Shown piece by piece: positions 16,624-24,144 of a stretch of 64,000 nucleotides of DNA; within the stretch, counting starts at the first letter, position 1, and the number at the start of each line of letters is the position of its first letter. The notes beneath the pieces were generated by a model. The model was not told where the DNA came from. It worked only from the letters and a program-made list of their open reading frames with translations, and ran no database searches. A program made the translations under genes and the position numbers. The stretch is from Acidimicrobiales bacterium (GTDB taxonomy: Bacteria; Actinomycetota; Acidimicrobiia; Acidimicrobiales; MedAcidi-G1), in contig JAAZZG010000001.1 of NCBI GenBank assembly GCA_014237715.1, positions 298,374-362,373 of the forward strand, given 5' to 3'.

Positions 16624-17202
16624 ATGATCGACCGAGACCTCAAACGTTGCCTGGGTCAGATGATGAAGGGCGTCCAGGTGGTGGCCGCCACCCACAATGA
16701 CGTCACCCGGGCCTACACCTCCCACTGGGTGTGCCAGGTCTCGTTCGACGAACCCGTCCTCATGGCGTCGATCTCACCCAAGCACGACACCTATCCGTTG
16801 ATCGCAGGTTCCGGCCGGTTCGCGGTTTCCATCCTGGCCGGCGACCAGGTCGAACCCGGGCAGTACTTCAGCTACCCGGGACACCGCTTTCGGTACGTGG
16901 CTGACGAGTGGATCGCTGACGTCGACGGCTGGCCGGTAGTCCCCGACGCCCTGGCGTGGCTGGGTTGCGAGGTCGAGGACAGAATCGTCGGTCGATACGA
17001 CCACGACCTATTCTTTGCCCGGGTGGTGGCCTTCGGTGAGGGCCGCCTAGGTGAGGCACCGCTGCTCTACTCCAGTCGCCATGGATGGAGGGTGGGTGGT
17101 GAGGCGGCCCGGGAGAAGGGCGAGTCGGTCCGCGACCGTCTCACGGCACGGGTGGAGGCCAGGTTCGGATTCGGTGGTCCCGACGCCACCAACGTCCCCT
17201 GA
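16624..17202 (+). CDS. flavin reductase-like FMN-binding protein
   Basis: A 192-residue split-barrel flavoprotein of the flavin reductase family. MKGVQVVAAT near residue 15, the VSFDEPVLMASI block and the FAVSILA strand are the usual FMN-binding framework. Such proteins reduce free flavin with NAD(P)H or bind FMN as an oxidoreductase; the partner is unknown. The ATG at 16624 is preferred over one 39 bases upstream because the domain starts there and CAGACT, a weak variant of the local -10 pattern, lies 6 bases before it. Confidence 0.8.
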   Translation: MIDRDLKRCLGQMMKGVQVVAATHNDVTRAYTSHWVCQVSFDEPVLMASISPKHDTYPLIAGSGRFAVSILAGDQVEPGQYFSYPGHRFRYVADEWIADVDGWPVVPDALAWLGCEVEDRIVGRYDHDLFFARVVAFGEGRLGEAPLLYSSRHGWRVGGEAAREKGESVRDRLTARVEARFGFGGPDATNVP

Positions 17203-17213
17203 GAACGGGTCGG

Positions 17214-17219
17214 TAGCCT
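17214..17219 (+). promoter_or_regulatory. -10 element, leaderless start of pyruvate kinase-like gene
   Basis: TAGCCT ends 6 bases before the ATG at 17226. Confidence 0.6.
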
Positions 17220-17225
17220 GCTGGA

Positions 17226-18662
17226 ATGGCCCGCAGGACAAAGATCATCGCCACCATCGGACCCGCCTCCGATGACGAGACCACCCTCCGAGACCTGATC
17301 CGGGCCGGAATGGACGTGGCCCGCCTCGGCCTGGCCCACAACACGATTGACGAGGCGGTCGAACGCATGTCCCGGATCCGTCGGATCGCGGCCACCGAGG
17401 GTCGATATGTCGGGATCCTGGTTGACCTTCCGGGCCCCAAGGTCCGTGCGGCATCGTTCGGCGAGACTGCGGTGGACATTGTCGAGGACTCCCGGGTGAA
17501 CCTGAGGGTGGGCGGCCGGGCCAGCACAGCATCGGACATCGAGATTGACTACGCGGGGCTCCTGACCGACGTGGAAGCGGGAGACCGCCTGAGCATGGGT
17601 GATGGCCGGGTAGTGCTGGAGGTCCTGGAGATGGGCGGTGATCGCGTGTCGACTCGGGTCGCCCACGGAGGTGTCCTGACCGGTAGTCCCGGACTGCACA
17701 TTCCTTCGGATCGGCTCTCGATGCGCGCACCCACCGACGAAGATCTAGTGGCCGTGGAGCGTTTTGTGGAACTGGGGGCCGACATGCTGGCCATCTCGTT
17801 CGTCCGATCAGCCGAGGACCTGGCCCGTGTTCCTGTGGACCCCCATCCTGTCGGCCCGATCGTGGTCGCCAAGATCGAGACCCGGGCTGCCATTGAAGAC
17901 CTGCCGGCCATTATCGAGGCGTCTGGAGCGGTGATGGTGGCCCGCGGGGACCTCGGGAGCGAATGCAGCATCGAGGAACTCCCCATCCTCCAGAAGGAGA
18001 TCATCAGGCAGTGCATCGCCCTTGGCCGACCGGCCATTACTGCGACGCAGATGCTCGAGACCATGGTCGCCAATCCTGAGCCGACCCGGGCCGAGGTCTC
18101 AGATGTGGCCAATGCCGTCTGGGACGGATCGAGCGCGGTGATGCTTTCGGGTGAGACGGCGATTGGCGTGGACCCGGTGAACGTGGTGGCCACCATGTCG
18201 CGGATCGCCGAGCGGGCCGACGACGCCTTCGACCACAGGGGATGGATGGCGGAACTGTCGGACCTGCGAATGACTGACACCGATGATCCGGACACGTCGA
18301 TCACCGACGCTATGACCCAGGCCACGGCCCGCGCCGTCGCAGAGTTGGGGATCGGCACCATCCTGTGCATCTCCGGAAGCGGGTTCACCGTGCGTTCTAT
18401 GGCGCGTTTCCGTCCCGCGGCGCGGATTGTCGGCCTGAGCTCCAACGAACGGACGGTTGGCCAGTTGACGTTGAGCTGGGGGACCGAGCCGATCCACCTG
18501 CCCGAGGAAGGCGATCTTGATGACCGGGTCAATGCAGCTCTCAAGGTGGCCTGCAAACGAGGTGCGGTGACGCCCGGCGAGCTGGTAGGCGTGCTGGCCG
18601 GAACGGACGTGCGTTCGCGGTCCACCAACGCCCTCCGAATCGAACGGGTACCCGAGGCCTGA
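17226..18662 (+). CDS. pyk: pyruvate kinase family protein, divergent active site
   Basis: A 478-residue protein with full pyruvate kinase architecture. IATIGPAS opens the barrel, a B domain follows residue 74, and the Mg/substrate segment VAKIE is followed by MVARGDLG and ITATQMLETM. The SDVANAVWDGSSAVMLSGETA block and a C-terminal allosteric-type domain complete it. Standard enzymes have ARLNFSHG and DTKGP. Here these read ARLGLAHN (G35 and A37 replace the K+-binding Asn and Ser) and DLPGP (L68, P69). It may be a potassium-independent pyruvate kinase or an enzyme with altered activity. Glycolysis (PEP + ADP to pyruvate + ATP) remains the best guess. Confidence 0.85.
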   Translation: MARRTKIIATIGPASDDETTLRDLIRAGMDVARLGLAHNTIDEAVERMSRIRRIAATEGRYVGILVDLPGPKVRAASFGETAVDIVEDSRVNLRVGGRASTASDIEIDYAGLLTDVEAGDRLSMGDGRVVLEVLEMGGDRVSTRVAHGGVLTGSPGLHIPSDRLSMRAPTDEDLVAVERFVELGADMLAISFVRSAEDLARVPVDPHPVGPIVVAKIETRAAIEDLPAIIEASGAVMVARGDLGSECSIEELPILQKEIIRQCIALGRPAITATQMLETMVANPEPTRAEVSDVANAVWDGSSAVMLSGETAIGVDPVNVVATMSRIAERADDAFDHRGWMAELSDLRMTDTDDPDTSITDAMTQATARAVAELGIGTILCISGSGFTVRSMARFRPAARIVGLSSNERTVGQLTLSWGTEPIHLPEEGDLDDRVNAALKVACKRGAVTPGELVGVLAGTDVRSRSTNALRIERVPEA

Positions 18663-18691
18663 TTAGGCCGGGTCCCGGCAGTTCAGACCCC

Positions 18692-19072
18692 TCAGCAGTT
18701 CGGATTCAGGTCGGCCGGGATCTGGACGACCTGGCCGAAGAGGGCGCACGAGCACTGGGCTGCACAGTCGGCAAGTTCGACCCGCTGACTCCAGATACCC
18801 GCAGCCAGTGCGGCCAGAACCGCGACGACGACTACCCGCACGATCATCCTGCGGATGATCCGAGCGGCCACGAAGGCCAGGATGAGGCTCACCGCGATGG
18901 CCACTAGGGCCACCGAACGGAGGAATGCCGGCTCAACCCAGTCCGGCAACTCAACGACCTGTGGGACTTGGTCGCCAATGTCGTCGAGACGGTCGGTGAG
19001 TCGGTGGAGGAGGGTCGGCTCCGCGCCGTCGCTGACCGTGGCAGTTGTGGTCGTGGTGGCGGATTCGGACAT
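18692..19072 (-). CDS. small membrane protein, unknown
   Basis: A 126-residue protein with a Thr-rich N-terminus, an amphipathic middle with DWVEPAFLR, and two adjacent membrane segments (about 53-72 and 75-93). After them is a Cys-rich tail (DCAAQCSCALF and a final Cys) that could be disulfide-bonded outside the membrane. No family is recognised. It is transcribed divergently from the DUF3151 gene, and both starts carry local -10 elements. Confidence 0.6.
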   Translation of the reverse strand: MSESATTTTTATVSDGAEPTLLHRLTDRLDDIGDQVPQVVELPDWVEPAFLRSVALVAIAVSLILAFVAARIIRRMIVRVVVVAVLAALAAGIWSQRVELADCAAQCSCALFGQVVQIPADLNPNC

Positions 19073-19078
19073 CGGGCG

Positions 19079-19084
19079 AGGGTA
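19079..19084 (-). promoter_or_regulatory. -10 element, leaderless start
   Basis: TACCCT on the minus strand ends 6 bases before the ATG at 19072. Confidence 0.6.
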
Positions 19085-19128
19085 GCCAGCCTCGATCCAG
19101 TAGTCAGGGCATCCCCGATGGTCGGCAC

Positions 19129-19134
19129 TACGGT
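19129..19134 (+). promoter_or_regulatory. -10 element, leaderless start of DUF3151 gene
   Basis: TACGGT ends 7 bases before the ATG at 19142. Confidence 0.6.
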
Positions 19135-19141
19135 CGGTGTG

Positions 19142-19612
19142 ATGACCGATCCCACGTCCGACGTCCGTCCCATTTCCCTGTCCGGCTCTGCCCCCCCGGA
19201 GACGGTCCTCGGATTCGAGGATCCGGCGGCGGATGCCGCTCTGGACGAGGCGTTAGCTCAACCGACGCCCGGGCAACGGCGAGACGCCGTCTCCGCCGTG
19301 GTGGCCGACTGGCCAAGTCATCTGGAGTGTTGGGCGCGTCTTGGTGATCTGGGCCGGGATCCGATGGAGGCCTATGCGGCCTACCGAGTCGGCTACCACC
19401 GGGGCCTCGACCGCCTTCGACAGAGCGGATGGCGCGGGAGCGGGTACGTCCGCTGGGAGCACCCAACCAACCGAGGGTTCCTGCGGGCCCTGGCTGGGTT
19501 GGCTCGGGTGGCCGACCAGATCGGCGAGGTGGACGAGGCGGAGCGTTGCGCCCTGTTCCTCCGTCAGTTGGATCCAGGTTGGACGGAGGCGATGGCCGGG
19601 GAGACCCTCTGA
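19142..19612 (+). CDS. DUF3151 family protein
   Basis: A 156-residue cytosolic protein matching the actinobacterial DUF3151 family from memory. The diagnostic features are PAADAAL in the first third, then AYAAYRVGYHRGLDRLRQSGWRG with the following W-x-H-x-x-NRGFLRAL, and EAERCA near the end. The middle looks like TPR-type helices. The function is unknown. It lies 2 bases before the mobA-like gene, so the two are probably co-transcribed. The start follows TACGGT by 7 bases. Confidence 0.85.
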   Translation: MTDPTSDVRPISLSGSAPPETVLGFEDPAADAALDEALAQPTPGQRRDAVSAVVADWPSHLECWARLGDLGRDPMEAYAAYRVGYHRGLDRLRQSGWRGSGYVRWEHPTNRGFLRALAGLARVADQIGEVDEAERCALFLRQLDPGWTEAMAGETL

Positions 19613-19614
19613 CG

Positions 19615-20250
19615 GTGAACCCCCCGTTCAGCGGCCTGCCCGGCAGCGGGCCTGGGAGCGCATTCATCGGAGCGGTTCTGACCGGCGGAGCGAGCCGCCG
19701 GATGGGCCGGGACAAGGCGCTCCTCGAGGTCGACGGTCGTGCGATGGCCGTCACGGTGGCCAGGACGCTGCTGGCCGCCGGGGCATCGGAAGTGGTGGCC
19801 GTGGGCGGTGATGCCGAGGGTCTTTCGGCGGCGGGCCTCATCGTGGTGTCTGACCGATACCCCGGCGAGGGGCCTCTCGGTGGCATTGTCACGGCACTGG
19901 AACATTTCGCCCCGTGGCACCTGCCGGTGATGGTCCTTGCCTGCGACCTGCCGAGGGCCTCGGCGGTGAACGTGGCGGCCACGGTGTCGGCGGTGCCGGC
20001 GTCTCCGAATGGTGCACCGGTGGTGGCGGTGCCCCTCGAAGCAGAGAGGCGCCAGTGGATGCATGCCTGTTGGACGCCGGAGTCTGGCTCCCTGTTGGCG
20101 GCGGCATTCTCTGCGGGAGAGCGGGCGACATGGCGGGCCGCAGAGGCCTCGATCGCTTCGGGTCTCCGGATCGTGGAAGTCAGCGGACTGTTGTCGGCCG
20201 GGTTTCGTGACGTTGACCAGCCCGGCGATCTAGGGGCTGGCGACCGGTAG
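19615..20250 (+). CDS. mobA: molybdenum cofactor guanylyltransferase-like protein (MobA)
   Basis: A 211-residue nucleotidyltransferase. The signature LTGGASRRMGRDKALL near residue 22 is the GTP-binding loop of MobA-type proteins. GPLGGIVTAL and ACDLPRAS (metal-binding Asp) follow, and the C-terminal VDQPGDL resembles the usual NINTPEDL. It would attach GMP to molybdopterin to make the MGD cofactor. No molybdoenzyme or moa gene is in the window. The GTG at 19615 is chosen because it follows the DUF3151 stop by 2 bases and removes a non-homologous head. Confidence 0.85.
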   Translation: MNPPFSGLPGSGPGSAFIGAVLTGGASRRMGRDKALLEVDGRAMAVTVARTLLAAGASEVVAVGGDAEGLSAAGLIVVSDRYPGEGPLGGIVTALEHFAPWHLPVMVLACDLPRASAVNVAATVSAVPASPNGAPVVAVPLEAERRQWMHACWTPESGSLLAAAFSAGERATWRAAEASIASGLRIVEVSGLLSAGFRDVDQPGDLGAGDR

Positions 20251-20340
20251 GGTCCAACGGCGTTCCCGACGTCTCGGGACGTACCGGACGTATGCCGGTG
20301 CCGCGATCCGCCGAACTGGCGGTACGAGGGAGAGCTTCTG

Positions 20341-20685
20341 ATGTCTGAGCAGCCAGTGGTCCCGGAAGTGGACGTGGATGAGTTGCACGAACGTCTCGCC
20401 GACGGTGCCGCACTCCTCGACGTGCGGGAGCCTTACGAGGTTGACGAGGTCAGGGTGCCGGGCGGCGTCCGAATTCCGTTGGAGTCGGTGCCCGAGCGGA
20501 TGGCCGAAATTCCCTCGACCGGCACGCTCTACGTGATCTGCGCTCTGGGTGGTCGGAGCCGTACTGCGGCCGAGTTCCTCCGTTCCAACGGGATCGATGC
20601 CGTGAACGTGGCCGGCGGCACCAATGCCTGGGTCGCTGCCGATTTCCCGGTTGAGTCGGGTCCTGTTGACGGAGCAGGATCCTGA
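20341..20685 (+). CDS. single-domain rhodanese
   Basis: A 114-residue rhodanese-like sulfurtransferase. The LLDVREPYEV segment, the active-site loop CALGGRS with Cys67, and the final GGTNAW are all present, so it is probably catalytically active. It would carry a persulfide for sulfur transfer; the acceptor is not known. GGGAGA lies about 7 bases before the ATG. It is followed directly by the RNase D gene. Confidence 0.9.
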   Translation: MSEQPVVPEVDVDELHERLADGAALLDVREPYEVDEVRVPGGVRIPLESVPERMAEIPSTGTLYVICALGGRSRTAAEFLRSNGIDAVNVAGGTNAWVAADFPVESGPVDGAGS

Positions 20686-20726
20686 GCGGGCGACCACCGG
20701 TCGACTTTCGACTGGTCACCGACCAG

Positions 20727-21845
20727 TTGGAGTTCGAGGAGATCCTGAACGTCCTGATGGGGGAGTCACGGATCGCCGTGGACACTGAGTTCCACAGGGA
20801 GAAGACGTACTTTCCAAAGGTCGCCATGGTCCAGGTGGCGTGGTCCGATGGTCTGGTCCTGATTGATCCGTTGGCTGTCGACCTCCGTCCCATGGCCCGT
20901 CTGCTGGAGTCTGATGTTCTAGTGGTCATGCATGCCGCCGGCCAAGATCTCGAGGTCTTCGACCACGCCTGTGGGACCGTGCCCGTCAATCTCTTCGACA
21001 CGCAGCTGGCGGCCGGGTTCATCGGTCTGTCCTCGCCGTCGTTGGCCTCCCTGCACGAACGGGAACTCGGTCTCCGCCTTCCCAAGGGAGACCGCCTCAC
21101 CGACTGGTTGGCTCGGCCGTTGACCAAATCGCAGCTGGACTACGCGGCGTCCGACGTAGCGAACCTGTTGGAGATCCATGACCTGCTGCTTGCCCGCCTG
21201 ACCGGAGACGGACGCTTGGCATGGGCCGAGCAGGAATGCGTGGAGATGCTGGCCCGGGAACGTGGACGGCGTGTGCCCGAGGATGCCTGGCGCCGTATCA
21301 AGGAAGCCCGCCAGCTTCGTGGTCGGGCCAGGGACGTCGTCCGCTCGGTTGCTGCATGGCGTGAGCGGCGGGCTGCCGACGTGGATCAGCCGGTCCGCCA
21401 TGTGGTGCCCGACCTCGGTGTGGTGGCCGTTGCCCAGCGAGCACCGAGGTCCATCGAGGAACTCCGAAAGATCCGCGGACTGGATGGGCGTCACCACAAG
21501 GGGGTGGTGGCCGAGGGCTTGTTGGCCGCCGTGGCCGCCGCTGATGATCTACCGCCGTTGGCCGCCGAGCCGCCTCGTCCGGACAGCGGCAACGACGTGC
21601 GCGCCGCGGTGACTCTGGTATCGGCATGGGTGGCCCAGTTGTCGCGTGATACCGATCTCGATCCGACGCTCGTCGGGACGAGAAGTGACATCGAAGATCT
21701 CGTCCGGGGTGTTGAGGGTGCACGGATGACCACCGGGTGGCGCCATCAGGTCATCGGTGGCCCGGTGGATGACCTCCTAAGTGGTCGAGCGGCGCTGGCC
21801 TTCGACGGCCGTGGCGGGCTACTCCTCGAGCCGCGGGGCAACTGA
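20727..21845 (+). CDS. rnd: ribonuclease D-like 3'-5' exonuclease with HRDC domain
   Basis: A protein of about 372 residues. The DEDDy exonuclease domain shows VDTEFHRE (Asp and Glu of ExoI), HAAGQDLEVF (ExoII) and LDYAASDV (ExoIII, Tyr-x3-Asp). The HRDC-like helical half contains RSIEELRKIRGLDG. It should trim tRNA and other RNA 3' ends. The start is unclear: the frame is open only from 20670, and offers TTG (20727) or CTG (20682, 20712) but no ATG or GTG. The conserved strand VDFRLVTDQ lies upstream of the TTG, so the true start may be CTG at 20682, next to the rhodanese stop. Confidence 0.85.
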   Translation: MEFEEILNVLMGESRIAVDTEFHREKTYFPKVAMVQVAWSDGLVLIDPLAVDLRPMARLLESDVLVVMHAAGQDLEVFDHACGTVPVNLFDTQLAAGFIGLSSPSLASLHERELGLRLPKGDRLTDWLARPLTKSQLDYAASDVANLLEIHDLLLARLTGDGRLAWAEQECVEMLARERGRRVPEDAWRRIKEARQLRGRARDVVRSVAAWRERRAADVDQPVRHVVPDLGVVAVAQRAPRSIEELRKIRGLDGRHHKGVVAEGLLAAVAAADDLPPLAAEPPRPDSGNDVRAAVTLVSAWVAQLSRDTDLDPTLVGTRSDIEDLVRGVEGARMTTGWRHQVIGGPVDDLLSGRAALAFDGRGGLLLEPRGN

Positions 21846-21886
21846 TCGCCTGAGGGTCCTGCTCCGTGAACTGCGACTCTCCTCGT

Positions 21887-21892
21887 TAGGAT
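21887..21892 (+). promoter_or_regulatory. possible -10 element of the 22003 gene
   Basis: TAGGAT would start a transcript with a leader of about 100 bases that contains the palindrome at 21914-21928 and a Shine-Dalgarno site, unlike the leaderless starts elsewhere. Confidence 0.35.
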
Positions 21893-21913
21893 GACCAAAC
21901 GCACCGGTCTGCT

Positions 21914-21928
21914 GTGGAAGTCTTCCAC
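21914..21928. promoter_or_regulatory. 15-base perfect palindrome upstream of acidic small gene
   Basis: GTGGAAG-T-CTTCCAC has 7-base arms around one base. It lies about 75 bases before the gene at 22003. The lack of a loop suggests a protein operator rather than a hairpin. Confidence 0.45.
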
Positions 21929-22002
21929 CACAACGCCGATCGGGCGGGATCACAGACGAGCACACGGCTGAAAGATGCCGTGACCAATCGGGAGGGTGCC
22001 CG

Positions 22003-22218
22003 GTGAAGAAGGGTCGACACCGCCGCTACGAAGAAGCGCGTGCGTTGAAGCAGAACCAGGATCTTGATCTGGATTCGATCTTCGACAGCCTCGACGTGGG
22101 TGAGCAGAACGACAACCAGATCAACGATGAAGACTCCCCGGCGTTCGACGCCTGGGCGGACGACTACGAGGACGGCGTCACTGGGGAAGCAGTTGAGGAG
22201 ACGGCCGAGACTTCCTGA
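22003..22218 (+). CDS. small acidic protein, DUF3073-like
   Basis: A 71-residue cytosolic protein with a basic head (MKKGRHRRYEEARALK) and a strongly acidic tail ending around AWADDYEDG. This layout resembles actinobacterial DUF3073 proteins, which also pair a basic N-terminus with a WADDYED-like segment. The match is by eye, and the function of that family is unknown. GGGAGG precedes the GTG start. The gene ends 25 bases before the convergent CLC gene. Confidence 0.65.
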   Translation: MKKGRHRRYEEARALKQNQDLDLDSIFDSLDVGEQNDNQINDEDSPAFDAWADDYEDGVTGEAVEETAETS

Positions 22219-22242
22219 GTCCCGTCACCGGCGAGCTACAGG

Positions 22243-23991
22243 TCAGCCACCTGTTTCGTCCAGGATCTCGTCCAGTTTGAGGATGTCGTCAGCCGACAAC
22301 ATGCCGATGAACGCACCTTCGGTGTCGGTCACCGCGAGGACGTCCACGTCGGCCTGCTCCATGGCCACGATCGCGTCTCGTAGTGACCAGTTCGGTCGGG
22401 CGGCTGGCAGTTCCGTGTTGAGGAGGTCGCCGACTGCGGTCTCATCCCACATCGAGCGCTCGAGCGCGGACACCTCCGTGAGGCTGATCATTCCCCGGTA
22501 GTGGACGCCGTCTACCACGGCCACGGATCGCTCACGCCGACCCAGTACGTGGAGATACATGAATTCAGCCACCGTCGCGTCGGATGGCACCGTGAGCACG
22601 TCGGTATCCAGTGCCGACGTCACGGGCAGGGTGAACCGGCGTTCGAGGTGGCCCAGTCGAATCGAGTGTTGGTGCTCAGCGACCGAGGACTTGCCGGCCA
22701 CCAACTGACTGACCGCAGCAGCGACAAGGGCCGGCACCACGAAGGATCCACCCGTCGATTCAGCGACGAACATCACCGCCGAGATGGGAGCCCGGTAGCC
22801 GGCGCCCAGGAAGGCTGCCAGCCCGAGCGTCGGGTAGAGACCGGGCCGGTCGGAGTTCAACATGATGCCGGTGAACTGTCCGATGATTACGCCCTGCACA
22901 GCCAGGGGAATGAAAAGCCCACCCACCCCGCCTGCGGCCAGGGTCACGATGGTGGCGGCGATCCGCATGCCGAACAACAGGCCAATGAGGCCCAGGCCGT
23001 GTTCCGGTCTGACCACCCACTCCATGGCTTCGAATCCCGGTCCGATGGTCAGAGGAGAGCCGAATGCCACGTCGGCGGCGAACGCCAAACCGGCCAGCGA
23101 GGCTCCGCCGATGAGGACCCGGGAGACGAATGAGTCGGTCTTGGACTGTGTCTTGGCCCACCGGACCAGCCATGCCATGGAACGGCCGCCGAGGCCGGCG
23201 AAGATCCCCAGCAGGAGAGCGCCGAACACGTCGCCCACCTCCACGGCGGTGAACAGCGAGGCCAGGTCGGCGGCGTCGAACCAGACCACGTCGGTGTCAG
23301 ACCGAATGGCCAGTTGCTTTACGTTTAGACCGATGCGGTTCTCGGGGTCGTTCAGGAACGGGATGACGGCGTCGTGACCGATGAGGTTGATGTAGGTGAC
23401 GTAACTGGTGGCCGAGGCGAGCAGTGATGGCAGCAAGGCCCGTCGGTTCACGTCGTCTCGGTACGGTGCCTCCAGTGCGAAGAGAACCCCGGTTGCCGGT
23501 GCCTTGAAGACGGCGGCCACCCCGGCCGCCGCTCCGGCAGTCAGCAGGATCTTGACGTCCTCTCGACGAAGCCAACGACGGAACCGGTCACGCAGGCCGA
23601 GGCCGAGGGTCGAGCCGGCGTAGATCGACGGGCCCTCCAGACCGAGCGCGCCGCCTAATCCGATGGTCGAGATGCCTGCCAGGAGTTTGATGGGCAGGTC
23701 CCGTAGAGGAAGACTCGGGTTCCGATCATGGAACGCGCGATTGAACTCGTCGGAGGTGCTGGGGAGCATTCGTCGACCCGGGTACCGCAGAATCAACGAG
23801 GCCAGGAGGAGCCCTATGCCAGGGGCGATGGCGATCTGCCACAGGGGCCGGTGCAGGACCCGGTCGAGGATCACGGTGGCCGAGAGGTACTCGAAGGCGG
23901 CGACCAGGGTGGCCACGAGTAGCCCAGTGATGATCGCCAAGGCCAGCACCGGGGTGTCGCCACGGGTGGCAATGGTGCGGAGCCGTTTCAC
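22243..23991 (-). CDS. CLC-type chloride channel/transporter with two CBS domains
   Basis: A 582-residue protein. The membrane part is a ClC: GLEGPSIYAG near residue 110 carries the gating Glu of the G-x-E-G-P motif, GVAAVFKAPATGVLFALE follows, and GAGYRAPISAVMFVAEST is the second conserved loop. The cytosolic C-terminus holds two CBS domains (from about residue 455), which usually bind adenosine nucleotides. It should move chloride or exchange it for protons. The start is the GTG at 23991 because AGGAAG lies 6 bases upstream; the open frame to 24498 overlaps the divergent glcD gene and is not coding. Confidence 0.88.
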   Translation of the reverse strand: MKRLRTIATRGDTPVLALAIITGLLVATLVAAFEYLSATVILDRVLHRPLWQIAIAPGIGLLLASLILRYPGRRMLPSTSDEFNRAFHDRNPSLPLRDLPIKLLAGISTIGLGGALGLEGPSIYAGSTLGLGLRDRFRRWLRREDVKILLTAGAAAGVAAVFKAPATGVLFALEAPYRDDVNRRALLPSLLASATSYVTYINLIGHDAVIPFLNDPENRIGLNVKQLAIRSDTDVVWFDAADLASLFTAVEVGDVFGALLLGIFAGLGGRSMAWLVRWAKTQSKTDSFVSRVLIGGASLAGLAFAADVAFGSPLTIGPGFEAMEWVVRPEHGLGLIGLLFGMRIAATIVTLAAGGVGGLFIPLAVQGVIIGQFTGIMLNSDRPGLYPTLGLAAFLGAGYRAPISAVMFVAESTGGSFVVPALVAAAVSQLVAGKSSVAEHQHSIRLGHLERRFTLPVTSALDTDVLTVPSDATVAEFMYLHVLGRRERSVAVVDGVHYRGMISLTEVSALERSMWDETAVGDLLNTELPAARPNWSLRDAIVAMEQADVDVLAVTDTEGAFIGMLSADDILKLDEILDETGG

Positions 23992-24144
23992 GTCGTTCTT
24001 CCTACACCCTCGGACCCGCTGATCCTCGGACGGGTGGGGCGTCTGATCGCGACACGGGCCGACGTTGGAGGAGTGTCCGGGCCAATGTCCCGGTAGGGAC
24101 CCAGAGCGGACCCCGGCTGTGGTGGCCCTGTCGGGCAGACTGCC

